A stretch of 64,000 nt of DNA from Sthenelais limicola (GCA_942159475.1 OW804094.1:135084755-135148754); one strand, 5' to 3'. Counted from the first letter of the stretch, positions 1-12,052 are shown. Translations and numbers: made by a program. The notes: generated by a model not told the origin, from the letters alone.

Positions 1-61
1 TTTAGCAGAATGTGATAGATGTGTAGAACTGTAAATTGTGCATTTTCAGAAAATCTGACCC
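1..61 (-). mobile_element. F1 MITE, right-end fragment
   Basis: The segment ends in the F1 terminal sequence CAGAAAATCTGACCC, preceded by the subterminal block that pairs with ATTGTGCATTTT. The window edge cuts off the rest. Orientation is by comparison with complete copies such as 16141-16375. Confidence 0.7.
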
Positions 62-488
62 AGAAGGTCATGGATCCAACTTCAATGAGCAAAGTGATAT
101 CGATTTGTTAATCTTTTATAGACTGGCGATTGATCTAATGCTCTGGCTCAATTTAGGCAATGCACTCAGTGACAAATACCTTTAAAAGACTCGGTACACA
201 CACCACCCCAATGAAATCTGAGTCCTCTATATAGATTATTCGCAATGTGTGCGTAGTCGCTGGACCTGCGAATGACCACGGGCGATTCTGGTCGTGTGAC
301 AGGGCAGTGCTGATGGTTGTGTGGCCAGTAGGAGAGCAGACATGCAATAGAGATGTGGTCTGTATATAAGCCTCCCCTTAGACAACCCAGTCTTATCTTA
401 TCTATATTCACTACATATTTAATTGTGCCCCCTGGTCAAAGATATAAGAGTCTTGGATTATGAAAGAGTTTGACAATAGAGAATGTGC
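62..488. other. No feature recognised
   Basis: AT-rich unique-looking sequence. Two overlapping short minus-strand frames (153-411) have no recognisable composition or motif. An imperfect ATT triplet run follows just outside, at about 574-593. Confidence 0.5.
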
Positions 489-1236
489 ATTTACACCTGA
501 GGTTTGGACATTTTTACTTGTATATACTTGTTGAAATAAGGTTCAAATTCAGTTGACCTTGAAAATATTATGAATTATTATTATTATTATTATTCAAATG
601 GTTATTTGAACATTATTATGAATAAATTATGAATTTTGTGAAAGCAGAAATGAAAAAGGCATAATGGGAGTTGGTGGATGAAGTTAAAATATGTATGTGA
701 AGACGTAAGTAGAAATGTAATCTTGAGGAAGTAGAGCTACTTTGGCATGATTGTGTGTTATAGTTGGCCTCTAAACTAGGCCTTATACTTGATAGTCCAT
801 GGTGTTACACGTGTGGCATTCAGTAAGTAGGGGATGAGGTCAAAGGTCAGGTCAGGCCCGTGACAGTCTGGTCAGGCAGACATGACACCAATAGGGGATT
901 TGCATGTCTCCTGTGCATGTCTATTACAGTGACTGCTGGAGTGGATTCAGTTCAAATCTGACCTACAAATATTAAGCAACATTTCTATGAAAGATTGCAA
1001 GAATATTTTCAACAATATCATAGCTTCTGCAAAATGATCTATATCAACCAAATGCATGATGGGAAAGATGATGTCTTGCTTTATAGGAACATGTAAAACA
1101 CATGGCTATTACATGAGATTGCTGTTTAATATTCCATGCTGAACACAGCATGTTGTCTATAGCTTTTACACTGACATACATCTCCCATAATTCCATGCAA
1201 ATCAAGATTCAAGATGGCGGACATGCAAATACCCTA
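489..1236 (+). repeat. Left arm of a long inverted duplication
   Basis: This segment reappears in inverse orientation at about 19423-20254. Matching landmarks in order are the block with GAGGTTTGGACATTTTTACT, the block around GAAGTAGAGCTACTTTGGCA, the block with GGTGTTACACGTGTGGCATT, and a terminal F2 MITE. The flank outside the MITE matches too, so the copied unit is larger than the transposon. The copies differ by many substitutions and small indels. Confidence 0.8.
892..1236 (+). mobile_element. F2 MITE, full-length copy
   Basis: Terminal inverted repeats GGGGATTTGCATG and CATGCAAATACCC are flanked by TA on both sides, consistent with a TA target duplication as in Tc1/mariner-type elements. 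The internal blocks AAATGCATGATGGGAAAGAT and CCCATAATTCCATGC recur in the other copies. It has no coding capacity. Family assignment rests on TIR and TA only. Confidence 0.8.
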
Positions 1237-2355
1237 TTGCATACATATTTCTAGGATTATATGCATGGTGCATCTTAAAGCATCCATGTCTGTTCTAGGA
1301 GGAAGAATTTACCCAAGCGATTATAATATGTGCTGATTTATTTATCTTGCATGAAGCACCCCTGATAGTTATTATTCCATTATGCTAATTGATCTATGCA
1401 ATGGCCTAACTACTAACGATTGGGGGAATACCTTAAACCTCTTACTTAGACTACTGGAAGTCTTGCTATAGCGTTTAAATACTTGGCTAACCTTCGAGTC
1501 ATCTAATTAATTTCATTTTCAACTTTTAGATGTAATGTTCATGTATACATGTGTTTCAGAATCAAGTATTTTCAAATAAAAACATATGTCATATTCTTAT
1601 ATGAAGGCATACATATATTATATTAAAACTTTGCAAATGGGTTGCAAATCACCCCGTTGTCTCACCGAGAACTCCATTATATCAAAGAAACCTTTCAGTA
1701 TTTTACCCCCCTGAGGTATATATCTAATACATCGGAACTATAATCATCACATAGATCAATAATGGGAAATCTGAAAAAGGTTTACCGCACTTCGAAAACT
1801 ATGGACGTTCTTTCCATGTTAGATGTAGTGTACTCAATGATTATAGTTCCAAAAGTAACGCAATTATGTCTCTAACATTCGAAGATCCATCATCTTTCCC
1901 ACCTTAATGACAGCGTTCTAAATGTCGTAATGAGATTACTTGTGACAAAGAAAGACATGCACTGCCAGACGTATTGCCGATACACGCAAGGCAAGGCAAG
2001 ATGCTTGGAGCCTGGTTAAAATATTGCATGTTTCACGACGACGGCGTAACCCAGTTTAAGAAATGATCTGCCGATTTTGAAAGCAAACGAAAAAGAAGGT
2101 CTCTCTTTGGAAAAGAAAGTAATAGCGCACAAATGTTTTACTCCCAAGCACTCCAGTAATTATCAGACGCTTGAATTTCACAGGAGACATTTTCAGAGCT
2201 GAAGTATTTTTGAGAAATGAAATCATCTTTACTCGAGGAGGATGTGGAGTTGATTTCAATGCCTCGTCATGCCCTGGATTTAAGGACAACTCTTCGAAAG
2301 CTTTGCTTTCTGAAATGTGTTCATAATTGCTGTAGAATGGATTCCAAATGAATAA
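1237..2355. other. No feature recognised
   Basis: A minus-strand frame of 142 codons (2056-2484) runs into the F1 MITE at 2356 and shows no domain-like composition, so it is taken as chance. Nothing else is structured here. Confidence 0.4.
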
Positions 2356-2596
2356 GGGTCGGATTTTCAGAAAATGTACAATTGGCAGCTGTACACATTT
2401 TGTAAATTCTGCACAATTAGGCTGCAATTTGGTCAATACTATAGGTAAATTGGAGAATATTCGGCATTGCATTGATTCTAGCAATCTGCTTGGCTAGGTT
2501 GAACTGTATTTTGAACTTTATTTTCGTGTGAAATGTGGGTTGTGAGAAGATTGTCGAAGTTGAATAATTATTGTACATTTTCTGAAAATCTGACCC
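2356..2596 (+). mobile_element. F1 MITE, full-length copy
   Basis: Left end GGGTCGGATTTTCAGAAAAT and right end ATTTTCTGAAAATCTGACCC are inverted repeats, and TA lies just outside each end. The interior has the F1 blocks GGCAGCTGTACACATTT and TTGAACTGTATTTTGAACTT. Confidence 0.85.
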
Positions 2597-3245
2597 ATAA
2601 ACGCTGCGGAGATTAATGCAGTCTCACCACTGCTGTAAATTTTAAATTCCTGTATCACTACGGTAGTCAAAATGATTTATGATATTAATTTTGATGGGCA
2701 CATAAATACATTCATGTGACATTTTCAATCTATTAGTGGAATAATTGGGATAATTAATCCCATCAGTAGTCGTATTTATCTTGATTTTGTTTTGTGTTCA
2801 CAAATGTAGTTTCATTAAATCGTTATTAAAGAAATATTTCATATTTATATTGGATTTTTATTCTGGGAAAATATTTATTTTTGCTCCTTAAAATATAAAT
2901 TAAATGATTACATATAAAGTTAGAGCCGTATTACAATCTAGATATAATGGCTATAGATTCACATAATCTTTTCTGGCTTCAGTTTCTTTTTTTTTGTTTT
3001 CCCTTTCCCTTTTCTTTTTTCATTGCTTTGGCAATACCATTTACAGACGTTCTTGTTAGTCCTATAAATATAAATGTATATGCAAAGGAACCATAATAAC
3101 GATTTCGCTTTGAAATGGATTCCATGAGATTACCCTTGTACTGCACAAAGGAACTGAACTCAATAAAATTTCTTTAAAAAAATAAAATAATGTGAACTTA
3201 ATTTAGCCATTTATAAGAGGCAGACGCAGCATATATGACACGGTC
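2597..3245. other. AT-rich spacer with a pyrimidine tract
   Basis: A T/C-rich run lies at about 2983-3025 on the + strand. No repeat end, tail or coding pattern was seen. Confidence 0.4.
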
Positions 3246-3593
3246 TATAGTCTGTCCGAAAAGTAGTTGACGTGATTCCTTAGTCCCTTTAAGGAGACAG
3301 TAAAGGGGTGACTTTTGACTTCAAACCTTTGCCCCCTGAGTCGCCGTTTGCGATCGACCATGGCCAAATATACAGCTGTATTGTATTGTGCTGCCTCTGA
3401 TCCATGTGCAGCAGCTGTTGTTTTGCTTAGATGGAAGGAAGAGCTGGTTATACTGGCCCTGTTTCCTCATGGTTGATTGCAAAGAGTGGCTTGTTGGGTC
3501 CTTGTCATAAATAGAAGTAAAAAATCCCCCACTTTTCCCTCTTCTTAAAGGAACTAAGGAATCATGTATCACTAACTTTTCAGACAGACTATA
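3246..3593. mobile_element. F4 MITE, copy 1
   Basis: Long imperfect terminal inverted repeats of about 65 bp start TATAGTCTGTCC and end AGACAGACTATA. Inner TIR blocks include ATTCCTTAGT and CCTTTAAG. The interior matches copy 2 at 51741-52126 in inverse orientation (Cys/Ser-rich reading through CCATGGCCAAATATACAGC). The minus-strand 96-codon frame within it is a by-product. Confidence 0.8.
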
Positions 3594-3718
3594 AATCGTA
3601 CAACCGCACAATGATAGCCTGGGGGTCTATGGGCTTTATAATAATGTGTATTCACGCCACGATCACCGCCTCAACCGAAAAACAAGAAAGAACCCAATTT
3701 AATTAAATTCAAAGCATT

Positions 3719-3800
3719 GTTTATTCATACGTGAAAGGTGTACAAAAAGGAGACACATCTGGTCTTCCAGCGGGTTCCTGACTACTTGGAAATGATAAGA
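3719..3800 (-). repeat. LINE-like 3' tail
   Basis: Read on the minus strand this ends CACGTATGAATAAACAATG, a terminal poly(A) signal. The block with GGTGTACAAAAAGGAGAC and a downstream GGGTTcCTGACTA block is shared, inverted, with 10862-10952, so both are 3' ends of one element family. No coding part is attached. Confidence 0.5.
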
Positions 3801-4072
3801 AATTTTGGTTTTACATTTTATAGGCCAACAATAAGTTTGAAGGCTTCTTATCTTAAAGGTCATTGCTGTGGTTGATATGGGGGAAGTAGTTTATAATAAC
3901 AATAGACATATGATATGATCTATCTGACACATTTTTAATACATTAACAGTTTTCAAAAGAAATTCTACTTGGTATAATACCCAGAAATTACAAGTAAATT
4001 TAGCGATGTCTTGTGTATGATCAGAATACGAATAAACCTACTATTCCCCTGATTAAATATCCTGGCGAATAT

Positions 4073-4245
4073 ATGATGTGCTACAGCAAAACGGGTCACA
4101 AGTCACAAAAAATGGGTTTTGAGATATCATCATATTTGAAAAGATGAGATCAAGCCGATTCTAATGATAGTAAACATTAAGGACATCTAAAGTGTATTTC
4201 TATGTGTTATGTTTGATACATTTATGTTTGAAAAAAAAGTTTACT
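4073..4245 (+). mobile_element. F3 MITE, left-half fragment
   Basis: It starts with the F3 end (ATGTGCTACAGCAAAACGGG, then GTCACAAGTCACAAAA) and continues with the F3 block GATCAAGCCGATTCTAATGA. It stops at the LINE remnant that begins near 4246, so its right half is missing. Confidence 0.7.
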
Positions 4246-5562
4246 CAAAAGTTAGTTGAAATATAGTTTATCCTGTTTATCCTGTACATGAACGATGTCA
4301 TGGGTATGAACTTCTCTTCCAACGTCCAGCTATATGCTGATGATTGTGTGATTTGGAGACCAGTCACTAAGCAAAACGATGTTGACGAATTACAACGAGA
4401 TATCTTGAAATTTGAAAAATGGTGTTCGCACAATGGGCTTAGACTCAACACAGTGAAGACTAGACATCAAAGAATATATGGTAAAAGAAAACAGAAAGTA
4501 AATGTTCCAAAATATAAATTGCTAAGTAAGGAAATAGAGGTAACCAATTTATTCAAATACCTTGGGCTCCTCATTGATTCCGACCTACATATGGACCATA
4601 TGATCAATCATACAATAAAAAGAGTCTATTTTGAAACATAAAAAATTAGGAAGATTTTACCATATATTGGGTCCAACATTGCTATATCGTTGTATAAGTC
4701 TTTTGTCTTGCCGATCATAGAGAGCTGCATAGTCTGTACGGATCTGGGTCCACAAAATGTCCATCAACGACTCCAGAAAACTCAAACAGGGGGCTTAGGA
4801 CACTCTTGAATGTGAGAGGACATATCTCAAATTTTGACCTCCATATGAGATGTGGATTACTCCCGATACGACTTAGACGATTGAGTAGGATATTAGCTTT
4901 GACACTCAGAGTGGGCACTTTTGTTGAGAGAAGGATTAACATGAACATCAGGGGGAATATGTGGAGGAGAGTAGAAGTTTATAATTGGAAGAAAGATGCT
5001 ACCTCCCGGTCCTGCTTATCAAAAGCCGGTGCTGTGTGGAATGACTTACCTTTGGAGCTTAGAAACATAGTGGACCTTGGCGATTTCAAAAATAGAATAA
5101 AAGAAAAATTGTGGCTTGAGTTTAGAGAGAGTGGGGAAGTTTAGAAAGGATACTAGGAGTATTGTGTGGACCCAGACCCGAACCAGTTTTAATCATTTTA
5201 TCTTATGCGAAAACATATAAAAATTGTTCTTTCGTTTTTACCGATATGTTCAGCTACACCACTAGGATAGCTAAGTAGCTGACAGTAGTAAAGAGTAGTT
5301 TGACTAGTATCACCAGGTGGCGACATAGCACATGTAAAGGAGAGTTGCTGTTGTTATTTAACGGTAGGGGGAGCCTCTGGTGCATGTAAGGCCGGCTGAG
5401 CCATAGAGTCTTCGACTGCTTTATGATGTCTAGTAATTCTTAAATTGTTTAAATATTTGATTAGTACTTTTTCTCTAAGATTTCTGATATGCTGAGAACT
5501 ATTATCATGTAACTGATAAAATGCTATCAATAAAGAAAACAAACAAACAAACAAAATAAACC
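4246..5562 (+). pseudogene. LINE (non-LTR retrotransposon) remnant, 3' part
   Basis: A decayed reverse transcriptase from a Jockey/CR1-like LINE. Near 4272 the plus strand reads the end of RT motif C's neighbourhood (ILYMNDVM), followed by the catalytic box YADD at about 4333-4344 and the typical KYLGLLIDSDLHM block. A stop ends that frame at 4641. The C-terminal region resumes in another frame at 4806-5144, including AVWNDLPLELRN, a hallmark of LINE C-termini. The 3' UTR follows, with AATAAA near 5528 and an (AAAC)n tail to about 5562. It is 5'-truncated and frameshifted, so it is dead. Confidence 0.85.
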
Positions 5563-6637
5563 ATGATTATAAGACTTCTGGTTAAGCTCGAGAAAGAGAA
5601 AGGCGTGGTTGCGTTCAGCTCTATAAAGTTCTTCTTTTTTCAGATTCTCGATACAAGGGCAAACTATAAAACCTTACAGTTCCATTGTAAATTCCTAGTG
5701 AATCTCCTCAACTGCAATCAGTGAAAGTATAAGTTGGATTACTTGTCAAATTATTGAAAACAAAATCGTGGGAAGCCTAGGTCGGGGCCGCCATGCAGCT
5801 ATATAGCTGCAACACCAATACATTTGGCCTTAGGGCCTGGCTTCCTACATTATATATCCTATTTTGATGAGCAAAATAGTTCTTATCTCTCATGCATTGT
5901 TGCATGCAATAATTCAGATTGATGGGCGATAAAAAGAGAACCGAGGGACATTGGGTGATACAGATGTGTAGAACGATACGTTCAGACAATCCAGAGTAAA
6001 TCATACCTACATGTGACATTCACTGGGCCTACCAAGGTGGTAGTGTAAAGCTATATTGGTTCTGTCACATTACAATTGCCCGTTACTTGTGAAGATTCAT
6101 CTACTAGATTGTATATATATGTTTAAAGTTCTTAAAATGTCGAATAACTTCCAAGAAATCAATGGTTATAATCATTCTTGTCAGTCACCTTCACATTATG
6201 AGCGTAAAATAAGTCATCCTACTACTCACTAAGACTAATAGACCATGATATAAATAGTCTGTACATTTTCTCATCTCATTATCATTATTACTATCCTTCC
6301 ACCTATTTCATAACCTCATTATTTCATGGTGTGATACAAGAAACTGAGTTTATAGAATTGTATATCAAAAGTCTTCTCACTTAGGAAACGAATATATCTT
6401 TTATATAAGCTGGGATAATATATGATGCCTTACTATAAGAATGCATTGAATAGATTACAGGGCTCTTATGAATATCAATGTAAATTGAGATGTGTTCTGT
6501 AATAAAATGACATTTGACCAAAAAAATATATACGATGCCAGCCGTATAAATATATATTATATATATTATATGGCAGCAATAAAAAGTAAAAGGTAAGGCA
6601 ATTACAAGAGCATCCATACAACCTAGGGACAGTTCTA
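5563..6637. other. No feature recognised; TA-rich patch
   Basis: AT-rich sequence with a TA/TATATTAT-rich patch around 6540-6572. Several short minus-strand frames (5777-6019, 6381-6660) have low-complexity Tyr/Ile composition and are not considered genes. Confidence 0.4.
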
Positions 6638-6986
6638 TAGGGGGATTGCATCTGTCTCACTGCGCATGCCTATTACAGTGCATGCTGGGATGGATTCAGT
6701 TAAAATCTGAAATACAGATATTAGGAAGATTTTCATCGACATGTGCTAGGATTATTTCACCAATATCATAGCTTGTGTAAATGATCTATGAGAAACCAAA
6801 TGCACGATGGGAAAGATGAGCTCTTGTGTTATGGAAACATGTAAAAAAAACATGGATATTGACATTAGACCACTGTGGCAATATGCCATGTTGAACATAT
6901 CATGTTTTCCATAGATTACACAGTACCATTAGTCCCATAATTCCATGCGAATCAAGATTTAAAATGGCGGCTATGGAAATCCCCTA
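6638..6986 (+). mobile_element. F2 MITE, full-length copy
   Basis: TA-flanked ends GGGGGATTGCATC and GGAAATCCCC surround F2 interior blocks CAAATGCACGATGGGAAAG and CCCATAATTCCATGCGAATC. Same orientation as 892-1236. Confidence 0.8.
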
Positions 6987-7146
6987 TTGGGGTAAAACTA
7001 TCCCCATCCCAGCAGAAGATTCTAATGAAATGATCTGAGAACTGGGAATGCTGTATGAAACACCTGCGCCTCCTCAGACTTCAGGGAATACCTTGAGTAA
7101 GGTGAATATTGTTGCCTGAGAGCTCTGAGTTCTTCGTTTTCTGATT

Positions 7147-7536
7147 TGTGAGGTGTTATAAGGAAATGAGTCACAAGTCGCAAAAATGATATTTTGTCAT
7201 GGTGATTTATTCACAAGATCTCTTTGTTGGAATGTTCTGATTTCTGAAGGGGTTAGCAACTTCGGTCAGATGAATCTTTGTACCAAATTTCAGGACATTG
7301 TATTAAATAATAGTTTTGTGTTTTGAAGGTCATTCTAAGGAGTATATTCAGTTGTTTTACTGACAATTGTCCACTTAGAAATAAACAAAACAAAAATATA
7401 TCAAACATAAAACATAGAAACATTTGTTGGATGTTTACCACCACTCGAATCCGCCTGATCTCAACTTTTCAAATATATAATAATATCAAAATATATTTTT
7501 TGCGACTTATGACTCATTTTCCCGGAACACATCACA
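7147..7536 (+). mobile_element. F3 MITE, full-length copy
   Basis: The left end TGTGAGGTGTTATAAGG then GAGTCACAAGTCGCAAAA is matched by the inverted right end TTTTGCGACTTATGACTC then ACACATCACA. The interior has ACAAGATCTCTTTGTTGG and a TTTACTGACAATTGTCC block shared with 20966-21354. The 84- and 63-codon frames on either strand are accidental. Confidence 0.8.
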
Positions 7537-8430
7537 ATATTTTGAGACCATTGACAACAATAGCACTGTCCCCATGATGAATCCATCTGTACACCTCATC
7601 CACCAATAGCCTCCTCAGGTCTGTCATCATTGCTTCATCTTTTCTACTCACAATCATGATTATCATTATTCAATGGAACCCACAGGTTCCTTTATTTCAC
7701 AAAAAAATATGTTCACAAATGACAGTTATATTTTTGGCCCCAGGCTCCTTTTTGGTTTGGGTTTTAGCCGGGTAGGGTATACTGCGTTTTTCTCTTATAT
7801 TTCTCATAATTTAACTGTACTGGCCTCAAATGAAATAATGATAAAAAAGAGTATGATATAAAGATACAAAAATATGTGAATATCTAATATATATGTTGTA
7901 TGAAAACTACCAAAGAAACCTTTAACTGTGTGCATCGGCGTGTATGTGTATGAGTTGCATCATAACCGAGTACATGAAGGTATAGTCAATGTATTTCACA
8001 TTATTCTTGTTTATTCTGTTATGTTTAAAAGGTAAAAAGCATGATAAATACTAAATATTGTATTCTGTATCCATGAGTGCCTGTACATGTAGTTCTAATA
8101 TTTATATTGAATATTCTTTGTTAATAGTCATTCTGACCATACACAAGGACTACAATGGTTAACAAAAGCCGAAGCAGTCTTGAGAACCTAGGTGAGGATA
8201 TTCAGGAAAATAATGGCAAAGCCATACAATAAATGACCGCTTCCCAGGCTAAAAATACCCCAAGGTGTGGAAGGGCCAGGTGGACTGCCTAGATTGGATA
8301 GTAAGGCCCGTAGGTCTTCAGGCGTTCTGGTGGCTGCCAGTATAGGTCACGTGTGGTCAGTGGGAGGAGCCTCAGCTGGTCACCTGACCAGTGAGTGCCA
8401 GCATGAAGCCTGAGCCATCAACACCGTTCC
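7537..8430. other. No feature recognised
   Basis: Moderately AT-rich. The stretch 8220-8410 is locally GC-richer but has no ORF, splice pattern or repeat match elsewhere in the window. Confidence 0.4.
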
Positions 8431-8576
8431 AAACTGTCACAAGTTGTTATTTTTCAAAGTGTGTTATTTACAAGATTTACTTGGGTGAATGTTTTCATTT
8501 CTGAAGTAATTAACGCTGTTTGTAGCATAAATACATGTACGAAATTTCAAGCCTGTGTATTAAATATATACATCCA
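8431..8576 (+). mobile_element. F3 MITE fragment
   Basis: It matches the left third of F3: CTGTCACAAGTTGTTATTTT, then TTACAAGATTTACTTGGG, then the AAATATATACATCC block. Both TIRs are incomplete or lost. Confidence 0.6.
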
Positions 8577-9398
8577 TATATAAAAAATCCCACAAAAATG
8601 GGGAATCCCGAAAAAGAAGGAGAATCCTGACACAAAATTGAGTAACGATGGTAATGCTTTATCATGGGGCACTTGACCATACAAAACCTTTAAATGTTAT
8701 TGTTGTTGATTGTATATACGAACATGGAAATACAGTTTCTTATATAACTCACCCTATAATTAATAATTAGTGGGAACATAAACAGAGAATGGAAGGCAGT
8801 ATCAAGGGCGTCCATAAGTTCGCTCTTTATTCAATATTGTACATACTGATTATAAATATAAACCAGCATTTAAAGCAATTAACCTCGGAGACTTTCCACT
8901 ACATAAATTCACTGCACAAAAACAGACATGACCAGGGAAGCAAAAGCACCTGCAATGTTTCTCTTGCTATTTATGTCTGAAAGTCTAATTCTTATTTTTT
9001 CATACAATTGTTCCTTATAAATCAATGATCATATGGCCCACGCCAAATATCACCTTATAAGTCTAGTGACGAACATGGCATTATGCATGTGTAGTAACGC
9101 TAATCGACCACGTTCATTACTCGGGAGGGAGGTAGCCTGTGCTGTGATTTAAGTGTCCTGCTGACCTAAGACGAAGGTAGAGCAATGAGATGAGGCTAGG
9201 AAATTGGCTACTCTATTATTATGAGCCAAGTCAATTATTTGCTCTACTCTACATATGTGAATGCTGTAATTCCCTTGCTGCATAATGCCCCCCACCACAG
9301 CCATGGACTTGTGAACATGATTGATATTGGTGTACATGGTCCTAATGACACACGTTACTGTAGGTTGATGGCTTCAGACTAGCAAGGGAATGACGAAT
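8577..9398. other. No feature recognised
   Basis: Only short frames occur (62-63 codons at 8789-8980 and 9149-9337), without composition or motif support. Confidence 0.4.
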
Positions 9399-9511
9399 AT
9401 ACTCAGATATACCCGGTATTCATCATTTTTCAGCCAAATCTAGCAGAAATTTAGCAGAATTTCCCTGAATGTGTGGAGCTGCCAATTGTGCATTTTCTGA
9501 AAATCTTACCC
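9399..9511 (-). mobile_element. F1 MITE, half copy
   Basis: It carries the F1 half reading ACTCAGATATACCCGGTATT to the terminal TTTTCTGAAAATCTTACCC. The other half is missing. Confidence 0.7.
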
Positions 9512-9658
9512 ATTTAACGATCAATATGTCTGGATACGTAGATCCAGATACAATCATATTTCTTGGTTCAGGGCGAAAACCATCTGTAAATTCTCCCAAC
9601 CCTCGGCACTGATTTCCCAAGGTAAGATCGGACCATCGTGGACAACACTAAAGTGAGA

Positions 9659-9890
9659 GAGTCAAATTGCCAGGAAATGTACAATTGGCCTTCCCCAATC
9701 CTCTCAAATAACGAATTTAAGACAGAAAGCAGGTTCACAATACAGTTTGTATACATACATGTGCCCAAATAGATATGGTCAAATATAAATATAATCAAAT
9801 ATACCCTAAATTTAGCATTTTCCAGCCTAATTTGTAGAATTTAGTAAATGTGTAGAACTCCTGATTGTACATTATCTGACGATCTGACCC
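9659..9890 (-). mobile_element. F1 MITE, diverged copy
   Basis: Inverted-orientation F1: ACAATTGGCCTTCCCCAATC, CTCTCAAATAACGAATTTAA, then the terminal ACGATCTGACCC. The left TIR is eroded (GTCAAATTGCCAGG). Confidence 0.7.
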
Positions 9891-10090
9891 AAGAAGCACA
9901 TCCAGGGAAAACAGTCTTCTTTCATCTGGCAATGATTGGCGAGATGATATAGAATATGGCTGAGTGGTAATATTAGTGTCACATGCACGACCATAGGTCA
10001 ATCCACCAATCTTGCGCTGTTTTATTAGAGGCTCTGTGCCTCTCCCATCATGATTAGGCTAGAGTTATGCTGGCAAAATAAACTGATCCA

Positions 10091-10621
10091 TGGGGAGGTG
10101 TTGATGGGAGGGGGACTGGAGGGGGAGGGAAGGGGGGAGAGTGGAGGGGGAGGGGAGGTGGGAGGGGAGGGGGGTAAGGGGAAGGCAGGGGTGGGAGGGG
10201 AAGGCAGGGATGGGAGGAGAGGGAGGGGGAGGGAGGGGGAGGGAAGGGGAAGGGAAGGGGAGGGAGGGGGAGGGAAGGGGAAGGGAAGGGGGAGGGGAGG
10301 TTGGAGGGGAGGTTGGAGGGGAGGTTGGAGGGGAGGGGTAAGGTGAAGGTAAGGATGGGAGGAGAGGGAGGGGGAGGGAGGGCGAGGGAGGGAAGGGGAA
10401 GGCAGGGGAGGGGAATGGAGGGGAAGAGGGGGAAGGAGGGAGGGGGAGGAAGGGAGAGGGAGGGGAAGGAGGGGGGGGAGAGGGAGGGGAGGGAGGGGGA
10501 GGGAGGGACGGGAGGGGACTGAAGGGAGAGGGGAGAGAAGGGGAAGGGGAGGGAAGGGGAGGGAAGGGGAGGGAAGGGGAGGGAAGGGGAGGGAAGGGGA
10601 GGGAAGGGGAGGGGAAGGGAG
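10091..10621 (+). repeat. G-rich polypurine tract, about 530 bp
   Basis: The plus strand is almost exclusively G and A, with very frequent runs of 3-5 G. The 3' part becomes a near-regular 10-bp repeat of GGGGAGGGAA (about 10530-10615). Such tracts can form G-quadruplexes or, where mirror-symmetric, intramolecular triplexes. Three overlapping Gly/Glu/Arg-only reading frames here are products of composition, not genes. Confidence 0.95.
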
Positions 10622-10861
10622 GAGGATCAGAAATATATATTGTGTATTTTATCTTTATTATTTGTTTCTACTAACAATGAAAGTATTAACATGTATTATA
10701 TATAGATCATATTAACTGTTAGCTAGATAGATGAGAAGCTTATGTTTATCGTTTTTATTATTTTTTATATAACCTTCTTCTCCCTTTAACCAAACACTCC
10801 TAGTTTAGACATCTAGAAACATAGCCCTCAAATTTATTTTTGGCGTAATAATGTAAAGTCA

Positions 10862-10952
10862 GTAACAACTAGTCAGAAACCCACTCGAAGAACGGGAATT
10901 CACTTTCAGATGCGGGTCTCCTTTTTGTACACCTTTCTTGTATGAATAAAAC
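10862..10952 (+). repeat. LINE-like 3' tail
   Basis: It ends TTGTATGAATAAAACAT (poly(A) signal) and contains TCTCCTTTTTGTACACCTTT, the inverse match to 3719-3800. It abuts the F1 MITE starting at 10958. Confidence 0.5.
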
Positions 10953-10957
10953 ATATA

Positions 10958-11260
10958 TGGGTCAGATCTTCAGAAAATGTACAATTAGGAGATCTAGATA
11001 TATATATATATAAAGATTTTTATTCCAAAATTCCGTTACATACATCTGACATTTCATCATACAGTTAGTAATTCTGTAATTAGTATTTAGTAAATCTGGT
11101 TAAATTAGAGTGAGAAATGGTCAATCTAGTATATATGCGATATTGATTGCTTTAATTCAAATAATATGATAGGATATGTTGGACTGAATTTTAAACTTAT
11201 CTTAAATTTGGATTATTTGAGAGGATTGGTGAATAGTACATTTTCTGGCGTTTCTACCCA
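10958..11260 (+). mobile_element. F1 MITE interrupted by about 60 bp
   Basis: The left end TGGGTCAGATCTTCAGAAAA and right end TTTTCTGGCGTTTCTACCCA bracket F1 interior, but from about 10996 an unrelated TA-repeat plus TTTTATTCCAAAATTCCG stretch intervenes before homology resumes near 11070. This suggests a nested insertion or replacement. Confidence 0.7.
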
Positions 11261-11433
11261 TGTGATGATCAATAAGTAGAGCCATGAGCTCTCACTGATG
11301 AATTGAAAGCTACTCCTGTCCATAAGTTATATTATTGCTTTTAATTTACAAACACCAATTGTAGACATACATAGGCTCATAATATATTCTATACATACTT
11401 TATTTAGCACTCGAAGCCAGATGGAAGAGCTAA

Positions 11434-11671
11434 TGGGTCAGATCTTCAGAAAATGTACAATTGACAGCTCTACACATTGATCAAATTCTGCAAAATTAGG
11501 CTGAAAATGATAAATATTAGGTATATTGATTACATTTGATATTAAGTTGATTCATAATATCAGTTCGGTTATGTTTAACTGTATTTTGAACTTCATTTTT
11601 GTCCCAAATTTGGGTCAATTGAGAGGAGGATTGGTGGAGGCGAATTGGACATTTTCTGAAAATCTGACCCT
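11434..11671 (+). mobile_element. F1 MITE, full-length copy
   Basis: TGGGTCAGATCTTCAGAAAA at the left and TTTTCTGAAAATCTGACCCT at the right. The interior is close to that of 52246-52471, including TGATATTAAGTTGATTCAT, so these two are a subfamily. Confidence 0.85.
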
Positions 11672-11723
11672 AATATGTAAATTGCGCAGAAGCCGTATGG
11701 CTGGTGTGAAACAATGGCAGGAG

Positions 11724-11788
11724 TGAAGGGGGATCAATGGTTGGTTCCTCAGAGATGGAATCAATAGCTGTCAATAACAGAGGTGCCT
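11724..11788 (+). repeat. Exact 64-bp dispersed direct repeat, copy 1
   Basis: The block from GAAGGGGGATCAATGG to AACAGAGGTGCCT recurs without visible differences at 12652-12714. Both copies follow an F1 MITE end, at different distances (about 52 and 15 bp). Confidence 0.85.
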
Positions 11789-12052
11789 GTAGGACACTGT
11801 CTACCACTTGAAGCAGAAGAAACCGAGTGCTGTTTTAATCGGATATTTCGGATTAGCGGAAAGGGCCGAGAGATTGACATTACGATCAAAGGGCTCAGGA
11901 AAGCACCTGTTTGATAAATGTTCATGCAGTCAATTAGCATTTAGCATTTTGTTCCCTTTCGCTACACAAAGGTTTTCATAAAATTGCTCTGTCAACATGT
12001 GTTTTGTTGAAAGGCTACCATCTAGGGAACAACTGCCAGCGGTAAAACTACC

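Noticed and set aside
10050..10522. Gly/Glu/Arg-rich frames of 66-98 codons
   Set aside because: They are produced by the purine-only composition of the tract and are open in several frames at once.
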